Below are positions 43,203 to 51,551 of a stretch of DNA of 64,000 nucleotides, one piece after another. The notes under the pieces are model-generated. The model did not search any database and was not told where the DNA came from. It was given only the letters and a program-made list of their open reading frames with translations. The DNA is from Sulfuricella sp035530375 (lineage in GTDB: Bacteria > Pseudomonadota > Gammaproteobacteria > Burkholderiales > Sulfuricellaceae), in contig DATKUY010000007.1 of assembly GCA_035530375.1 (NCBI GenBank), forward strand, positions 11,693 to 75,692. The letters are read 5' to 3'. Each line of letters opens with the position of its first letter. Position 1 is the first letter of the stretch. The position numbers and the translations under genes were made by a program.

Positions 43203-44204
43203 ATGAGCACCATGAGCTGGCTGCAACGACAATGGCAGCACCTGACGCCTTGGCATTTCGTCCTGCTTCCTCTGGGCATTCTGTTCTGGCTGGTTTCGGC
43301 GCTACGACGGTCGCTTTATCGCGTCGGACTGTTGCGCACTATTCGGCTGCCGGTGCCGGTGGTCGTGGTCGGCAACATCTGTGTCGGCGGTACCGGAAAA
43401 ACCCCGCTGGTGCTCTGGCTGACCGACTTTTTGCGGCAGCACGGATTTCGTCCCGGGATCGTCAGCCGTGGCTACGGTGGCAGCGCAGATCGCGTGATGT
43501 CTGTCGATGCAAGTTGCGATCCGGCCATGGTGGGTGATGAACCGCTGTTGCTGGCAAAAAAGAGCGGCTGTCCGGTCTGGGTCGGCCGCGACCGTGTCGC
43601 GGCGGGGGAGGCGTTGTTGTCGGCGCACCCGGAGTGCGATGTATTGTTGAGCGACGACGGCTTGCAGCATTACCGCCTCGGCCGCAACGTGGAAATTGTG
43701 GTGGTGGATGCCGAGCGCCGCTTTGGAAATGGCCTGCCGCTACCCGCCGGGCCGCTGCGTGAAAGCGTTTCGCGTTTGCGTTCGGTAGACGCTGTGGTGG
43801 CGAATGGCGGCAGCCTTCGGTCGGGTGCGCCGCTTCGCAACGAGTTCGAAATGCGGCTGGAAGGCCGGGTGTTTTACAACCTGCGCAATCCGGATCGGCA
43901 TATCGAGGCCGAGGGCCTGCGCGGCAGGAGGCTCCATGCCTTGGCCGGCATCGGCAACCCCCGCCGGTTTTTCGCTCACTTGCGCAGGCTTGGTTTGGAG
44001 TTCGAGGAGCATGCCTTCCCGGACCACTGCGTTTATCGGCCGCAGGACCTGCTTTACGATGACGCCGACGCGTTGTTGATGACTGAGAAAGACGCGGTGA
44101 AGTGCGGGATATTCGCCGACGAACGTTACTGGGCACTGGCGGTGAGCGCTGTTCTGCCGCCCGCTTTCGGACAATTGATGTTGCAAAAAATTAAGGGATA
44201 TTGA
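43203..44204 (+). CDS. lpxK: tetraacyldisaccharide 4'-kinase
   Basis: The 333-aa inner-membrane enzyme phosphorylates the lipid A disaccharide. It has an N-terminal membrane helix, the P-loop GNICVGGTGKTPLVLWL, SRGYGGSADRV, and LLSDDGLQHYRL. Several Met codons lie near the start; ATG 43203 is used though no strong ribosome site is seen. Its stop overlaps the next start (TGATG). Confidence 0.95.
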   Translation: MSTMSWLQRQWQHLTPWHFVLLPLGILFWLVSALRRSLYRVGLLRTIRLPVPVVVVGNICVGGTGKTPLVLWLTDFLRQHGFRPGIVSRGYGGSADRVMSVDASCDPAMVGDEPLLLAKKSGCPVWVGRDRVAAGEALLSAHPECDVLLSDDGLQHYRLGRNVEIVVVDAERRFGNGLPLPAGPLRESVSRLRSVDAVVANGGSLRSGAPLRNEFEMRLEGRVFYNLRNPDRHIEAEGLRGRRLHALAGIGNPRRFFAHLRRLGLEFEEHAFPDHCVYRPQDLLYDDADALLMTEKDAVKCGIFADERYWALAVSAVLPPAFGQLMLQKIKGY

Positions 44205-44383
44205 TGGACGCAAAATTGCTTGAGATTCTGGTATGCCCCCTGTGCAAAGGACCGCTGGTCTACAAGAAAACGGAGCAGGAGCTGATCTGCAAGCCTTGCA
44301 GGCTGGCCTATCCGGTACGCGACGATATTCCTGTGATGCTGGAAGATGAAGCGCGCAGGTTGCCGCCCGAGGAAGAGGTGTAA
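44204..44383 (+). CDS. Trm112 family zinc protein
   Basis: The 59-aa protein MDAKLLEILVCPLCKGPL has two CxxC pairs (CPLC, CKPC) and ends PVRDDIPVMLEDEAR, matching the Trm112/YcaR family. It usually sits between lpxK and kdsB, as here. Bacterial function is not well defined. Confidence 0.88.
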   Translation: MDAKLLEILVCPLCKGPLVYKKTEQELICKPCRLAYPVRDDIPVMLEDEARRLPPEEEV

Positions 44384-44441
44384 TGGGCGATGAGTAATGG
44401 GTAATGTGCCGCCCATTACGCATCGCTTATCACCCATTACC
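44383..44441. repeat. ATGGGTAATG hairpin repeat before kdsB
   Basis: TAATGGGCGATGAGTAATGG faces CGCTTATCACCCATTACC, giving a long imperfect hairpin that fills the gap between the Trm112 gene and kdsB. Related to the 37861-37995 repeat. Confidence 0.5.
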
Positions 44442-45206
44442 ATGAACTTCAAAGTCGTCATCCCGGCTCGCTTCGCTTCCACCCGCCTGCCCGGCAAGCC
44501 GCTGCTCGACATTGGCGGACGTCCGATGGTGGCGCATGTGGTCGAGCGGGCTCTGGAAAGCGGTGCGGATGAAGTCTGGGTGGCGACCGACCATCAGGGT
44601 ATTGCGGATGCCGTGCGCGATCATGGTTGCCAGGTCTGTATGACTTCGCCCGACCACCTCTCCGGCACCGACCGTATTGCAGAGGTGGCGAGCCTGCGCG
44701 GCTGGGGCGATGAGACGATCGTTGTCAACGTGCAAGGCGATGAGCCGCTGATCGCGCCTTTCCTGATCCGGCAAGTGGCGCAACACCTCCATGACCATGC
44801 CGAGGCTGCCATTGCCACCGCCTGCCATGGTCTCCACCGGCGCGATGATTTGTTCAACCCGAATGTAGTCAAGGTGGTGACCGACCGCAACGGTTATGCC
44901 CTGTATTTCAGCCGTGCGCCGATTCCTTACGCGCGCGATGGGTTTGTTGCTTCGCCTGACGGTTTTCCCAAGGGGTTGCCGGCGTACCGCCACATCGGCA
45001 TTTACGCCTACCGCGCCGCATTCCTGAAAATCTACAATCACTTGCAACCTGCCGCCATCGAGCAGTTCGAGGCGCTGGAGCAGTTGCGGGCGCTGTGGCA
45101 TGGCTACCGCATCGGCGTTGCGGTGGTCGATGCAGCGCCCGCAGCCGGCGTGGATACGGAAGAAGATCTGGAAAGGGTGCGCAGGCTGGTCTCGCTGCAC
45201 CCTTAA
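44442..45206 (+). CDS. kdsB: 3-deoxy-manno-octulosonate cytidylyltransferase
   Basis: The 254-aa enzyme activates Kdo as CMP-Kdo for LPS. Motifs: VVIPARFASTRLPGKPLLDIGG, VQGDEPLI, YFSRAPIPYARD, HIGIYAYRAAFL. An ATG at 44397 inside the hairpin repeat would add 15 repeat-encoded residues; ATG 44442 is the family start. Confidence 0.95.
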   Translation: MNFKVVIPARFASTRLPGKPLLDIGGRPMVAHVVERALESGADEVWVATDHQGIADAVRDHGCQVCMTSPDHLSGTDRIAEVASLRGWGDETIVVNVQGDEPLIAPFLIRQVAQHLHDHAEAAIATACHGLHRRDDLFNPNVVKVVTDRNGYALYFSRAPIPYARDGFVASPDGFPKGLPAYRHIGIYAYRAAFLKIYNHLQPAAIEQFEALEQLRALWHGYRIGVAVVDAAPAAGVDTEEDLERVRRLVSLHP

Positions 45207-45266
45207 CAAGTTTTTATGGGCGGATACAAAATTTGAATGAGCATATGTAAGAGTTTTTGAATATCC

Positions 45267-45296
45267 TTGACGACAAGCTGGGTAAAAAAATATTTT
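45267..45296 (+). promoter_or_regulatory. sigma-70-type promoter candidate for adk
   Basis: TTGACG (45267-45272), 18-nt spacer, TATTTT (45291-45296). It lies about 60 nt before the adk ATG. Confidence 0.4.
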
Positions 45297-45354
45297 GACC
45301 GTTTTTATATTCGGTTAAACCGCAACATTAAATTAACGATAACGGGAGATTTTC

Positions 45355-46008
45355 ATGCGTATGATTCTATTGGGCGGCCCTGGCGCCGGCAAAGGCACTC
45401 AGGCTACTTTCATCAAGGAAAAGTACGGCATTCCACAGATTTCGACCGGCGACATGCTGCGTGCCGCAGTCAAGGCAGGCACTGAATTGGGTGTTGCCGC
45501 CAAGAAGATCATGGACGCGGGTGGTTTGGTGTCCGACGACATCATCATCGGTCTGGTGAAGGATCGCATCAAGGAAGCGGATTGTGCCAAGGGTTTCCTG
45601 TTCGACGGTTTTCCGCGCACCATCCCGCAGGCTGACGCGATGAAGGCCGCCGGTGTGCCGATCGACTACGTGGTCGAGATCGACGTGGCTGACGAGGAAA
45701 TCGTCAAACGCATGTCCGGTCGTCGCGCCCACCTGGCCTCCGGCCGCACCTACCATGTCATTTTCAATCCGCCCAAGGTGGCCGGCAAGGATGACGTTAC
45801 CGGTGAAGACCTGATCCAGCGCGACGATGACAAGGAAGAAACCGTCAAGAAACGCCTGGACATCTACCACGCCCAGACCGAACCGCTGGTGAAGTACTAC
45901 TCCGATTGGGCCGCTTCCGGCGCTGCCGGCGCACCGAAGTGCGTCAAGGTTTCCGGTACCGGTAAAGTGGAACAGATTCGCGACGCTATTTTTGCCGCAT
46001 TGGGTTAA
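45355..46008 (+). CDS. adk: adenylate kinase
   Basis: The 217-aa enzyme interconverts ATP+AMP and 2 ADP. P-loop GGPGAGKGTQA, DGFPRTIPQADAM and a long lid (GRRAHLASGRTYHVIFNPPKV) without zinc cysteines are visible. A GGGAG lies about 8 nt before the ATG. Confidence 0.97.
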   Translation: MRMILLGGPGAGKGTQATFIKEKYGIPQISTGDMLRAAVKAGTELGVAAKKIMDAGGLVSDDIIIGLVKDRIKEADCAKGFLFDGFPRTIPQADAMKAAGVPIDYVVEIDVADEEIVKRMSGRRAHLASGRTYHVIFNPPKVAGKDDVTGEDLIQRDDDKEETVKKRLDIYHAQTEPLVKYYSDWAASGAAGAPKCVKVSGTGKVEQIRDAIFAALG

Positions 46009-46018
46009 TTGACGAAGC

Positions 46019-46363
46019 ATGAGCGGCATCCCGGACTTCACCGAAACCGAGCGCTGGGTGGTCGACGCCACTCTCAAGGAACGCTATGGCCATGCGGTGG
46101 AGATGCAGCAGGCTGATGTTGAATTGCGCCTCGACCCTGCAGTGCCGGAGTTGACGATTTGTCCCGCGCTGGTGTGGAAGGAACGGGGTGCCGGTTTCGT
46201 GGTTTCCAAGGTTGGTGATAACCGCTTCCGCTGCCAGTTTTTCTATTCGGTGCGCGAGCAGTATGGCACCGGCAAGACGGAGTACGACGACCTGCTTGAA
46301 TGCGTGGTTGCCCTGCTCAAGCTTCAGGCGGATCACGAGGCCAAGCGTCAGCAGAATCAGTAA
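46019..46363 (+). CDS. conserved protein of unknown function
   Basis: The 114-aa soluble protein (ERWVVDATLKERYGHAVEMQQADVE; CPALVWKERGAGFVVSKVGDNRFRCQFFYS) has no catalytic motif that I recognise. It starts 10 nt after adk and ends 21 nt before pfp, so it is probably co-expressed with both. No membrane segment or signal peptide. Confidence 0.65.
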   Translation: MSGIPDFTETERWVVDATLKERYGHAVEMQQADVELRLDPAVPELTICPALVWKERGAGFVVSKVGDNRFRCQFFYSVREQYGTGKTEYDDLLECVVALLKLQADHEAKRQQNQ

Positions 46364-46384
46364 TTCTTTTGGGAGTGTAAAAAT

Positions 46385-47638
46385 ATGGCGAAGAAAAACG
46401 CATTTTATGCACAGTCCGGCGGTGTGACCGCGGTGATCAACGCATCCGCCTGCGGTGTGATCGAGACTGCGCGTCTGCACAAGGACAAAATTGGCAAGGT
46501 ATATGCCGGCCGTAACGGAATTATCGGTGCGCTGACCGAAGATCTGATCGATACCAGCAAGGAATCGGATGCGGCGATTGCCGCTCTGCGCTCCACGCCT
46601 TCCGGCGCTTTTGGCTCCTGCCGCTTCAAGCTGAAAAGCCTGGAAGCCAACAAGCGCGAATATGAGCGCCTGATCGAAGTGTTCAAGGCCCACAATATCG
46701 GTTACTTCTTTTACAACGGCGGCGGCGATTCCGCAGACACCTGCTTCAAGGTTTCGCAGTTGTCGGAGGCCATGGGTTACCCTATCCAGGCGATTCACGT
46801 GCCGAAGACCGTGGACAATGATCTGCCGATTACCGATTGCTGTCCGGGCTTCGGTTCTGTCGCCAAGTATATTGCGGTGTCGACGCTGGAAGCTTCCTTC
46901 GACGTAAAGTCGATGGCGAAGACTTCTACGAAGATTTTCGTTCTTGAGGTGATGGGTCGTCATGCCGGCTGGATTGCTGCTGCCGGCGGCCTGGTGGAAG
47001 ATCATGGCATTCCGGTGGTGGTGCTGTTTCCTGAGGTTGAGTTCGATCAGGAGAAATTCCTCGCCAAGGTGGACAAGAACGTCAAGGAACATGGTTTCTG
47101 CACCATCGTGGTATCCGAAGGTTGCCACTACCCCGATGGCCGCTTCCTGGCCGAGCAGGGTACTCGCGATGCCTTCGGTCATGCCCAGCTCGGCGGTGCC
47201 GCACCGGTCGTGGCCAACATGATCAAGGATGCCTTGGGTTACAAGTTCCATTGGGCAGTCGCCGATTATCTGCAACGCGCAGCGCGTCACGTGGCTTCCA
47301 AAACCGATGTCAAACAGGCCTACCAGCTCGGCAAGGCGGCAGTGGATCTGGCTCTCAAAGGCCGGAACTCGGTTATGCCGACTGTCGACCGCATCTCCGA
47401 TACCCCTTACAAGTACAAGATCGGCGTTGCCGACCTCAAGGATGTGGCCAACGTCGAAAAAATGATGCCCAAGAGTTTCATCACCAAGGATGGTTTCGGT
47501 ATTACAGAGAAGTGCAAGCGCTATCTGGTGCCGTTGATTCAGGGTGAGGATTATCCGAAATACAAGGACGGCCTGCCAGTATATGTCACGTTGAAAAATG
47601 TGGCGGTGCCGAAGAAGTTGGGCGACTTCAAGATTTGA
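46385..47638 (+). CDS. pfp: pyrophosphate-dependent 6-phosphofructokinase
   Basis: The 417-aa enzyme phosphorylates fructose-6-phosphate reversibly with PPi. FYNGGGDSADT has the Asp and PKTVDNDL has the Lys that mark PPi enzymes; ATP enzymes have Gly at both positions. MGRHAGWIAAAGGL is also conserved. A membrane H+-PPase gene follows, which fits a PPi-based economy. Confidence 0.93.
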   Translation: MAKKNAFYAQSGGVTAVINASACGVIETARLHKDKIGKVYAGRNGIIGALTEDLIDTSKESDAAIAALRSTPSGAFGSCRFKLKSLEANKREYERLIEVFKAHNIGYFFYNGGGDSADTCFKVSQLSEAMGYPIQAIHVPKTVDNDLPITDCCPGFGSVAKYIAVSTLEASFDVKSMAKTSTKIFVLEVMGRHAGWIAAAGGLVEDHGIPVVVLFPEVEFDQEKFLAKVDKNVKEHGFCTIVVSEGCHYPDGRFLAEQGTRDAFGHAQLGGAAPVVANMIKDALGYKFHWAVADYLQRAARHVASKTDVKQAYQLGKAAVDLALKGRNSVMPTVDRISDTPYKYKIGVADLKDVANVEKMMPKSFITKDGFGITEKCKRYLVPLIQGEDYPKYKDGLPVYVTLKNVAVPKKLGDFKI

Positions 47639-47871
47639 TCTGAAAATTGAATCCGCCACTGCCAATGAATAGTTTACGGACTCAATGGCAAGCTCCTTCC
47701 CTGAAGCATTGCTTACTGGCCGTGTTTCAGGGAATTTTTCTGGGAATAAAGACGTGTTCGGGATATATGTTATCTGTCACGGATCAGGGTTTCTAATAGG
47801 GTAATTTTGATTTTTTGGTGTTAGGGCGATTGGCCGGCCCTGATCGGCCGGTTTAACTGGGAGGGAAGTTC

Positions 47872-49938
47872 ATGTCAACAGGTCTCATATTTGCGTTGGT
47901 TTGCGCAATTGCGGCGCTCCTGTATGGAGCGGTTTCGATTAAATGGATTTTGGGTCTGCCGACCGGTAACGATAAAATGCGGGAAATTTCCGCTGCAGTG
48001 CAGGAGGGCGCACAGGCCTATCTTAGCCGGCAATACACCACCATCGGCATGGTCGGTGTAATTCTGCTGGTTGTCATCTTTGTCGCGCTGGGCTGGCAAA
48101 CCGCCGTCGGCTTCGCGCTCGGCGCGTTTCTGTCCGGCCTGACCGGTTTCATCGGCATGAACGTATCGGTACGCGCTAACGTACGCACCGCGCAGGCTGC
48201 CACCCAAGGGCTGAATGCCGCGCTTAACGTCGCCTTCAAGGGCGGCGCCATTACCGGCCTGCTGGTTGTCGGTCTGGGCCTGCTCGGTGTGGCCGGCTAC
48301 TATTCCTTCCTGACCCTGGTAATCGGCGTCGACGCCGCTGAAGCAACCCACTCTCTGGTAGGTCTGGCTTTTGGTAGTTCGCTGATTTCCATCTTCGCCC
48401 GTCTTGGCGGCGGCATCTTCACCAAGGGCGCTGACGTCGGCGCCGACCTGGTGGGTAAGGTCGAAGCCGGCATCCCCGAGGATGACCCCCGCAACCCTGC
48501 CGTTATTGCCGATAACGTTGGCGACAACGTCGGTGACTGCGCTGGTATGGCTGCCGACTTGTTCGAAACCTATGCCGTGACCATCATCGCCACCATGGTG
48601 CTGGGCGGCCTGCTAATCACCGGTTCCCCGGAAGCGGTGATCTATCCGCTGGTGCTGGGCGGCGTCTCGATTATCGCTTCGATTATCGGCACCTTCTTCG
48701 TCAATACGCGCGAAGGCGGCAAGATCATGAACGCGCTGTATCGCGGTCTGATCGTTTCCGCTGTGCTGGCGGTGATCGCGTTCTACCCCGTGACCACCTG
48801 GATCCTGGGCGAGGGCGTGATGATCGGCGGCAAGATGATAACGTCAATGAACCTGTATCTGGCTTCCCTGATCGGTTTGGTGCTGACTGCTGCGATGGTG
48901 TGGATCACCGAGTATTACACCGCCACCGAGTTCAACCCGGTGCGCCACATTGCTCAGGCTTCCACTACCGGCCACGGCACCAACGTGATCGCCGGCCTGG
49001 GCGTATCGATGAAGTCTACTGCCGCGCCGGTGCTGGCTGTGTGCCTGGCAATCTATAGCGCCTACGCTTTGGGTGGCTTGTACGGCATCGCCATCGCTGC
49101 AACCTCGATGTTGTCCATGGCTGGCATCATCGTGGCGCTTGATGCTTACGGCCCGATCACCGACAACGCCGGTGGTATTGCTGAAATGGCCGGCCTGCCC
49201 GACTCCATCCGCAACATCACCGACCCACTCGACGCCGTGGGTAACACCACCAAGGCCGTGACCAAGGGCTACGCCATCGGCTCCGCCGGTCTGGCCGCCC
49301 TGGTGCTGTTCGCTGACTATACTCACGCATTGAATGTCAAGGCTTTGGCTCTTGATGCAAGTGCGATTCCCATGACTTTCGACCTGTCCAATCACATGGT
49401 CATCATCGGCCTGTTCATCGGCGGCATGGTTCCTTATCTGTTCGCTGCCATGGGCATGGAAGCAGTCGGTCGCGCCGCCGGTTCGGTGGTGGTCGAAGTG
49501 CGCCGCCAGTTCAAGGAAATCCCCGGCATCATGGAGGGTACCGGCAAGCCGGAATATGGCACCTGCGTCGACATGCTGACCAAGGCCGCGATTAAGGAAA
49601 TGATCATCCCGTCGCTGCTGCCGGTTGCCGTTCCGGTAATCGTCGGCCTGACCCTTGGTGCGCAAGCACTGGGTGGCGTACTGGTCGGCACCATCGTCAC
49701 CGGCATCTTCGTGGCAATTTCCATGACCACCGGCGGTGGCGCATGGGATAACGCCAAGAAGTACATCGAGGAAGGCAATTTTGGCGGTAAAGGTTCCGAA
49801 GCCCACAAGGCTGCAGTGACCGGCGATACCGTCGGCGATCCCTACAAGGACACCGCCGGCCCCGCCGTTAACCCGCTGATCAAGATCATCAACATCGTAG
49901 CGCTGATGATTGTGCCGCTGCTGCATGTAATTCAGTAG
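47872..49938 (+). CDS. hppA: K+-independent proton-pumping pyrophosphatase
   Basis: The 688-aa polytopic membrane enzyme couples PPi hydrolysis to proton export. The PPi site is clear: KGADVGADLVGKVEAGIPEDD and NVGDNVGDCAGMAADLFE. The segment GNTTKAVTKGYAIGSAG has Lys where K+-dependent enzymes have Ala, so it is predicted K+-independent. GGAGGGAAGTTC precedes the ATG. A GC-rich hairpin (47834-47851) lies in the leader. A terminator follows at 49959. Confidence 0.96.
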   Translation: MSTGLIFALVCAIAALLYGAVSIKWILGLPTGNDKMREISAAVQEGAQAYLSRQYTTIGMVGVILLVVIFVALGWQTAVGFALGAFLSGLTGFIGMNVSVRANVRTAQAATQGLNAALNVAFKGGAITGLLVVGLGLLGVAGYYSFLTLVIGVDAAEATHSLVGLAFGSSLISIFARLGGGIFTKGADVGADLVGKVEAGIPEDDPRNPAVIADNVGDNVGDCAGMAADLFETYAVTIIATMVLGGLLITGSPEAVIYPLVLGGVSIIASIIGTFFVNTREGGKIMNALYRGLIVSAVLAVIAFYPVTTWILGEGVMIGGKMITSMNLYLASLIGLVLTAAMVWITEYYTATEFNPVRHIAQASTTGHGTNVIAGLGVSMKSTAAPVLAVCLAIYSAYALGGLYGIAIAATSMLSMAGIIVALDAYGPITDNAGGIAEMAGLPDSIRNITDPLDAVGNTTKAVTKGYAIGSAGLAALVLFADYTHALNVKALALDASAIPMTFDLSNHMVIIGLFIGGMVPYLFAAMGMEAVGRAAGSVVVEVRRQFKEIPGIMEGTGKPEYGTCVDMLTKAAIKEMIIPSLLPVAVPVIVGLTLGAQALGGVLVGTIVTGIFVAISMTTGGGAWDNAKKYIEEGNFGGKGSEAHKAAVTGDTVGDPYKDTAGPAVNPLIKIINIVALMIVPLLHVIQ

Positions 49939-49958
49939 TCGTTGTGGTTGCATGAGAA

Positions 49959-49989
49959 AACAGGTCGGCGAATGCCGGCCTGTTTTTTT
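49959..49989 (+). terminator. Rho-independent terminator after hppA
   Basis: Stem AACAGGTCGGC/GCCGGCCTGTT (one G-T pair), loop GAAT, then a run of seven T. It lies 20 nt past the hppA stop. Confidence 0.85.
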
Positions 49990-50037
49990 GGTACACTGAT
50001 TGCGATTTACATCCGACTTTAATTTTCGGAGAGCTCT

Positions 50038-50179
50038 GTGGAGAAATCTTGGCGAGATGCCATGAATAAAGTGCTCAGCGGAAGCTGGGGCACCTTTGCA
50101 TTACACGGAAATTTCCGAGCAGATTCTGCCTCGTGGTGATTACTCCACTGATGGAGCAATACCACCGCAATTAGGTTGA
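50038..50179 (+). pseudogene. broken HARE-HTH domain gene fragment
   Basis: A GTG (50038) after GGAG begins VEKSWRDAMNKVLSGSWG. The reading then shifts by one base near 50085-50095 and continues APLHYTEISEQILPRGDY and TDGAIPPQLG to a stop at 50177-50179. Together this matches the start of a HARE-HTH winged-helix domain (W+DA..KVL ... PLHYTEI.E.I). Both a frameshift and loss of the C-terminal part are seen. HARE-HTH occurs in restriction and chromatin-linked proteins; the original host gene is unknown. Confidence 0.6.
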
Positions 50180-50183
50180 GAAA

Positions 50184-50216
50184 AATAAAGCCGGTATAAT
50201 GCCGGCTTTATTTTTT
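50184..50216. terminator. bidirectional-looking terminator just before ppa
   Basis: Stem TAAAGCCGG/CCGGCTTTA (50186-50194, 50202-50210) with A-run before and T-run after. The loop contains TATAAT (50195-50200). It ends only about 12 nt before the ppa start codon, so the ppa promoter may overlap it. Confidence 0.7.
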
Positions 50217-50227
50217 GGGTCTAATCC

Positions 50228-50776
50228 ATGAATCTTGACCGAGTCAGTTCCGGGCATGATCTGCCCAATGATTTTAACGTCATCATCGAAATCCCGATGC
50301 ATGGCGACCCGATCAAATACGAGGTGGACAAGGAAACCGGCGCGATGTTCGTGGATCGCTTCATGTCGACGGCGATGCACTATCCCTGCAACTATGGCTA
50401 CATCCCCCACACCCTGTCGGATGACGGTGACCCGGTAGATGTGCTGGTAATTACGCCGGTGGCGTTGATTACCGGCGTGGTGGTGCGCTGCCGCCCGATC
50501 GGCATGCTCAAGATGACGGATGAGGCCGGGGAGGATGCCAAATTGTTGGCGGTGCCGATCGACAAGTTGTGCAATCTCTACCGCAACATTGAATCGCCAC
50601 GCGACCTGCCTGAGTTGACCTTGTCGCAGATTGCCCATTTCTTCGAACACTACAAGGATCTGGAACCGGGTAAGTGGGCCAAGGTAGAAGGCTGGGTCGG
50701 GGCGGAGGAGACCAAGGCTGAGATTATGGCCGGGGTGAAACGATATCAGGAAGCTGCCGTTAAACCGATGTTTTAA
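50228..50776 (+). CDS. ppa: inorganic pyrophosphatase (family I)
   Basis: The 182-aa cytoplasmic enzyme hydrolyses PPi. Motifs: YEVDKETGAMFVDRFMSTAMHYPCNYGYIP, DDGDPVDVLVITP and GWVGAEETKAEI. It lies near hppA and pfp, so soluble, membrane and glycolytic PPi use are encoded within 5 kb. No ribosome site is apparent before the ATG, and a terminator hairpin lies directly upstream. Confidence 0.96.
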   Translation: MNLDRVSSGHDLPNDFNVIIEIPMHGDPIKYEVDKETGAMFVDRFMSTAMHYPCNYGYIPHTLSDDGDPVDVLVITPVALITGVVVRCRPIGMLKMTDEAGEDAKLLAVPIDKLCNLYRNIESPRDLPELTLSQIAHFFEHYKDLEPGKWAKVEGWVGAEETKAEIMAGVKRYQEAAVKPMF

Positions 50777-50846
50777 CTTTCGTGAGGCGTTTGGAGGTTG
50801 TTTTTTCCCTTTCACTCCTCACGCCTTACCCCTCACACGATTATTA

Positions 50847-51365
50847 ATGAAACTTTGTATTCTTTCCGATAGCCACGACAACCGCGATTTGCTGGCATCT
50901 GCCGTTGAGGACGCCAAGGCGCGCGGCGCGGTCGCCACGCTGCATTGCGGCGACATTGTTGCGGCCAATACCCTGGGGATATTCAAGAAGCTTGAGATGC
51001 CGGCGCACGTTATTTACGGCAACAACACCGGCGACCTCTACACGCTATCCCGCATGGCGCACGAGTCGGGCAACCTGATCCATTTTTACGGCCAGGATGC
51101 GGGCATTACCCTGCATGGCCGCACCATTTTTATCGTGCACTACCCGCATTACGCTCGCGCCATGGCATGCACCGGAGAGTGGGACATGGTCTGCTGTGGC
51201 CACGATCACCGTGTGGCGATCGACCAAGTGGACAATATCCGCGGCGGCAAGACCTGGCTGGTGAATCCGGGTACGGTGGGGGGGGTGGGCAAGCCGCCGA
51301 CCTATATTCTCGGTGATCTCGATGCGATGACCTTCGAGGTTGTTCCGGTTCCTGCTATGGGATAG
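50847..51365 (+). CDS. YfcE/MJ0936-type metallophosphoesterase
   Basis: The 172-aa protein has the metal site motifs LSDSHDNRD, HCGDIVAAN, YGNNTGD, CCGHDHRVA and NPGTVGGVG of small calcineurin-like phosphodiesterases. Physiological substrate is unknown. It follows ppa by 70 nt; the gap holds a pyrimidine-rich CCTCACGCCTTACCCCTCAC-type sequence. Confidence 0.85.
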   Translation: MKLCILSDSHDNRDLLASAVEDAKARGAVATLHCGDIVAANTLGIFKKLEMPAHVIYGNNTGDLYTLSRMAHESGNLIHFYGQDAGITLHGRTIFIVHYPHYARAMACTGEWDMVCCGHDHRVAIDQVDNIRGGKTWLVNPGTVGGVGKPPTYILGDLDAMTFEVVPVPAMG

Positions 51366-51551
51366 GCAGGTCTTATTTATTTAATCTATTCAAACATAAG
51401 AAAATTCAATTCTATTTTGTGGGCAGTGCGGTGGATTGGGTGCCTGAATCGGAGTAATATTGCACCCGGTCTAAAATTCAACTAATGCCTAATCCGGCCT
51501 AGGTACAAACCTGTGCCGAAGCCCTAAAGTATCCGTGACGGAGGTAACCTG

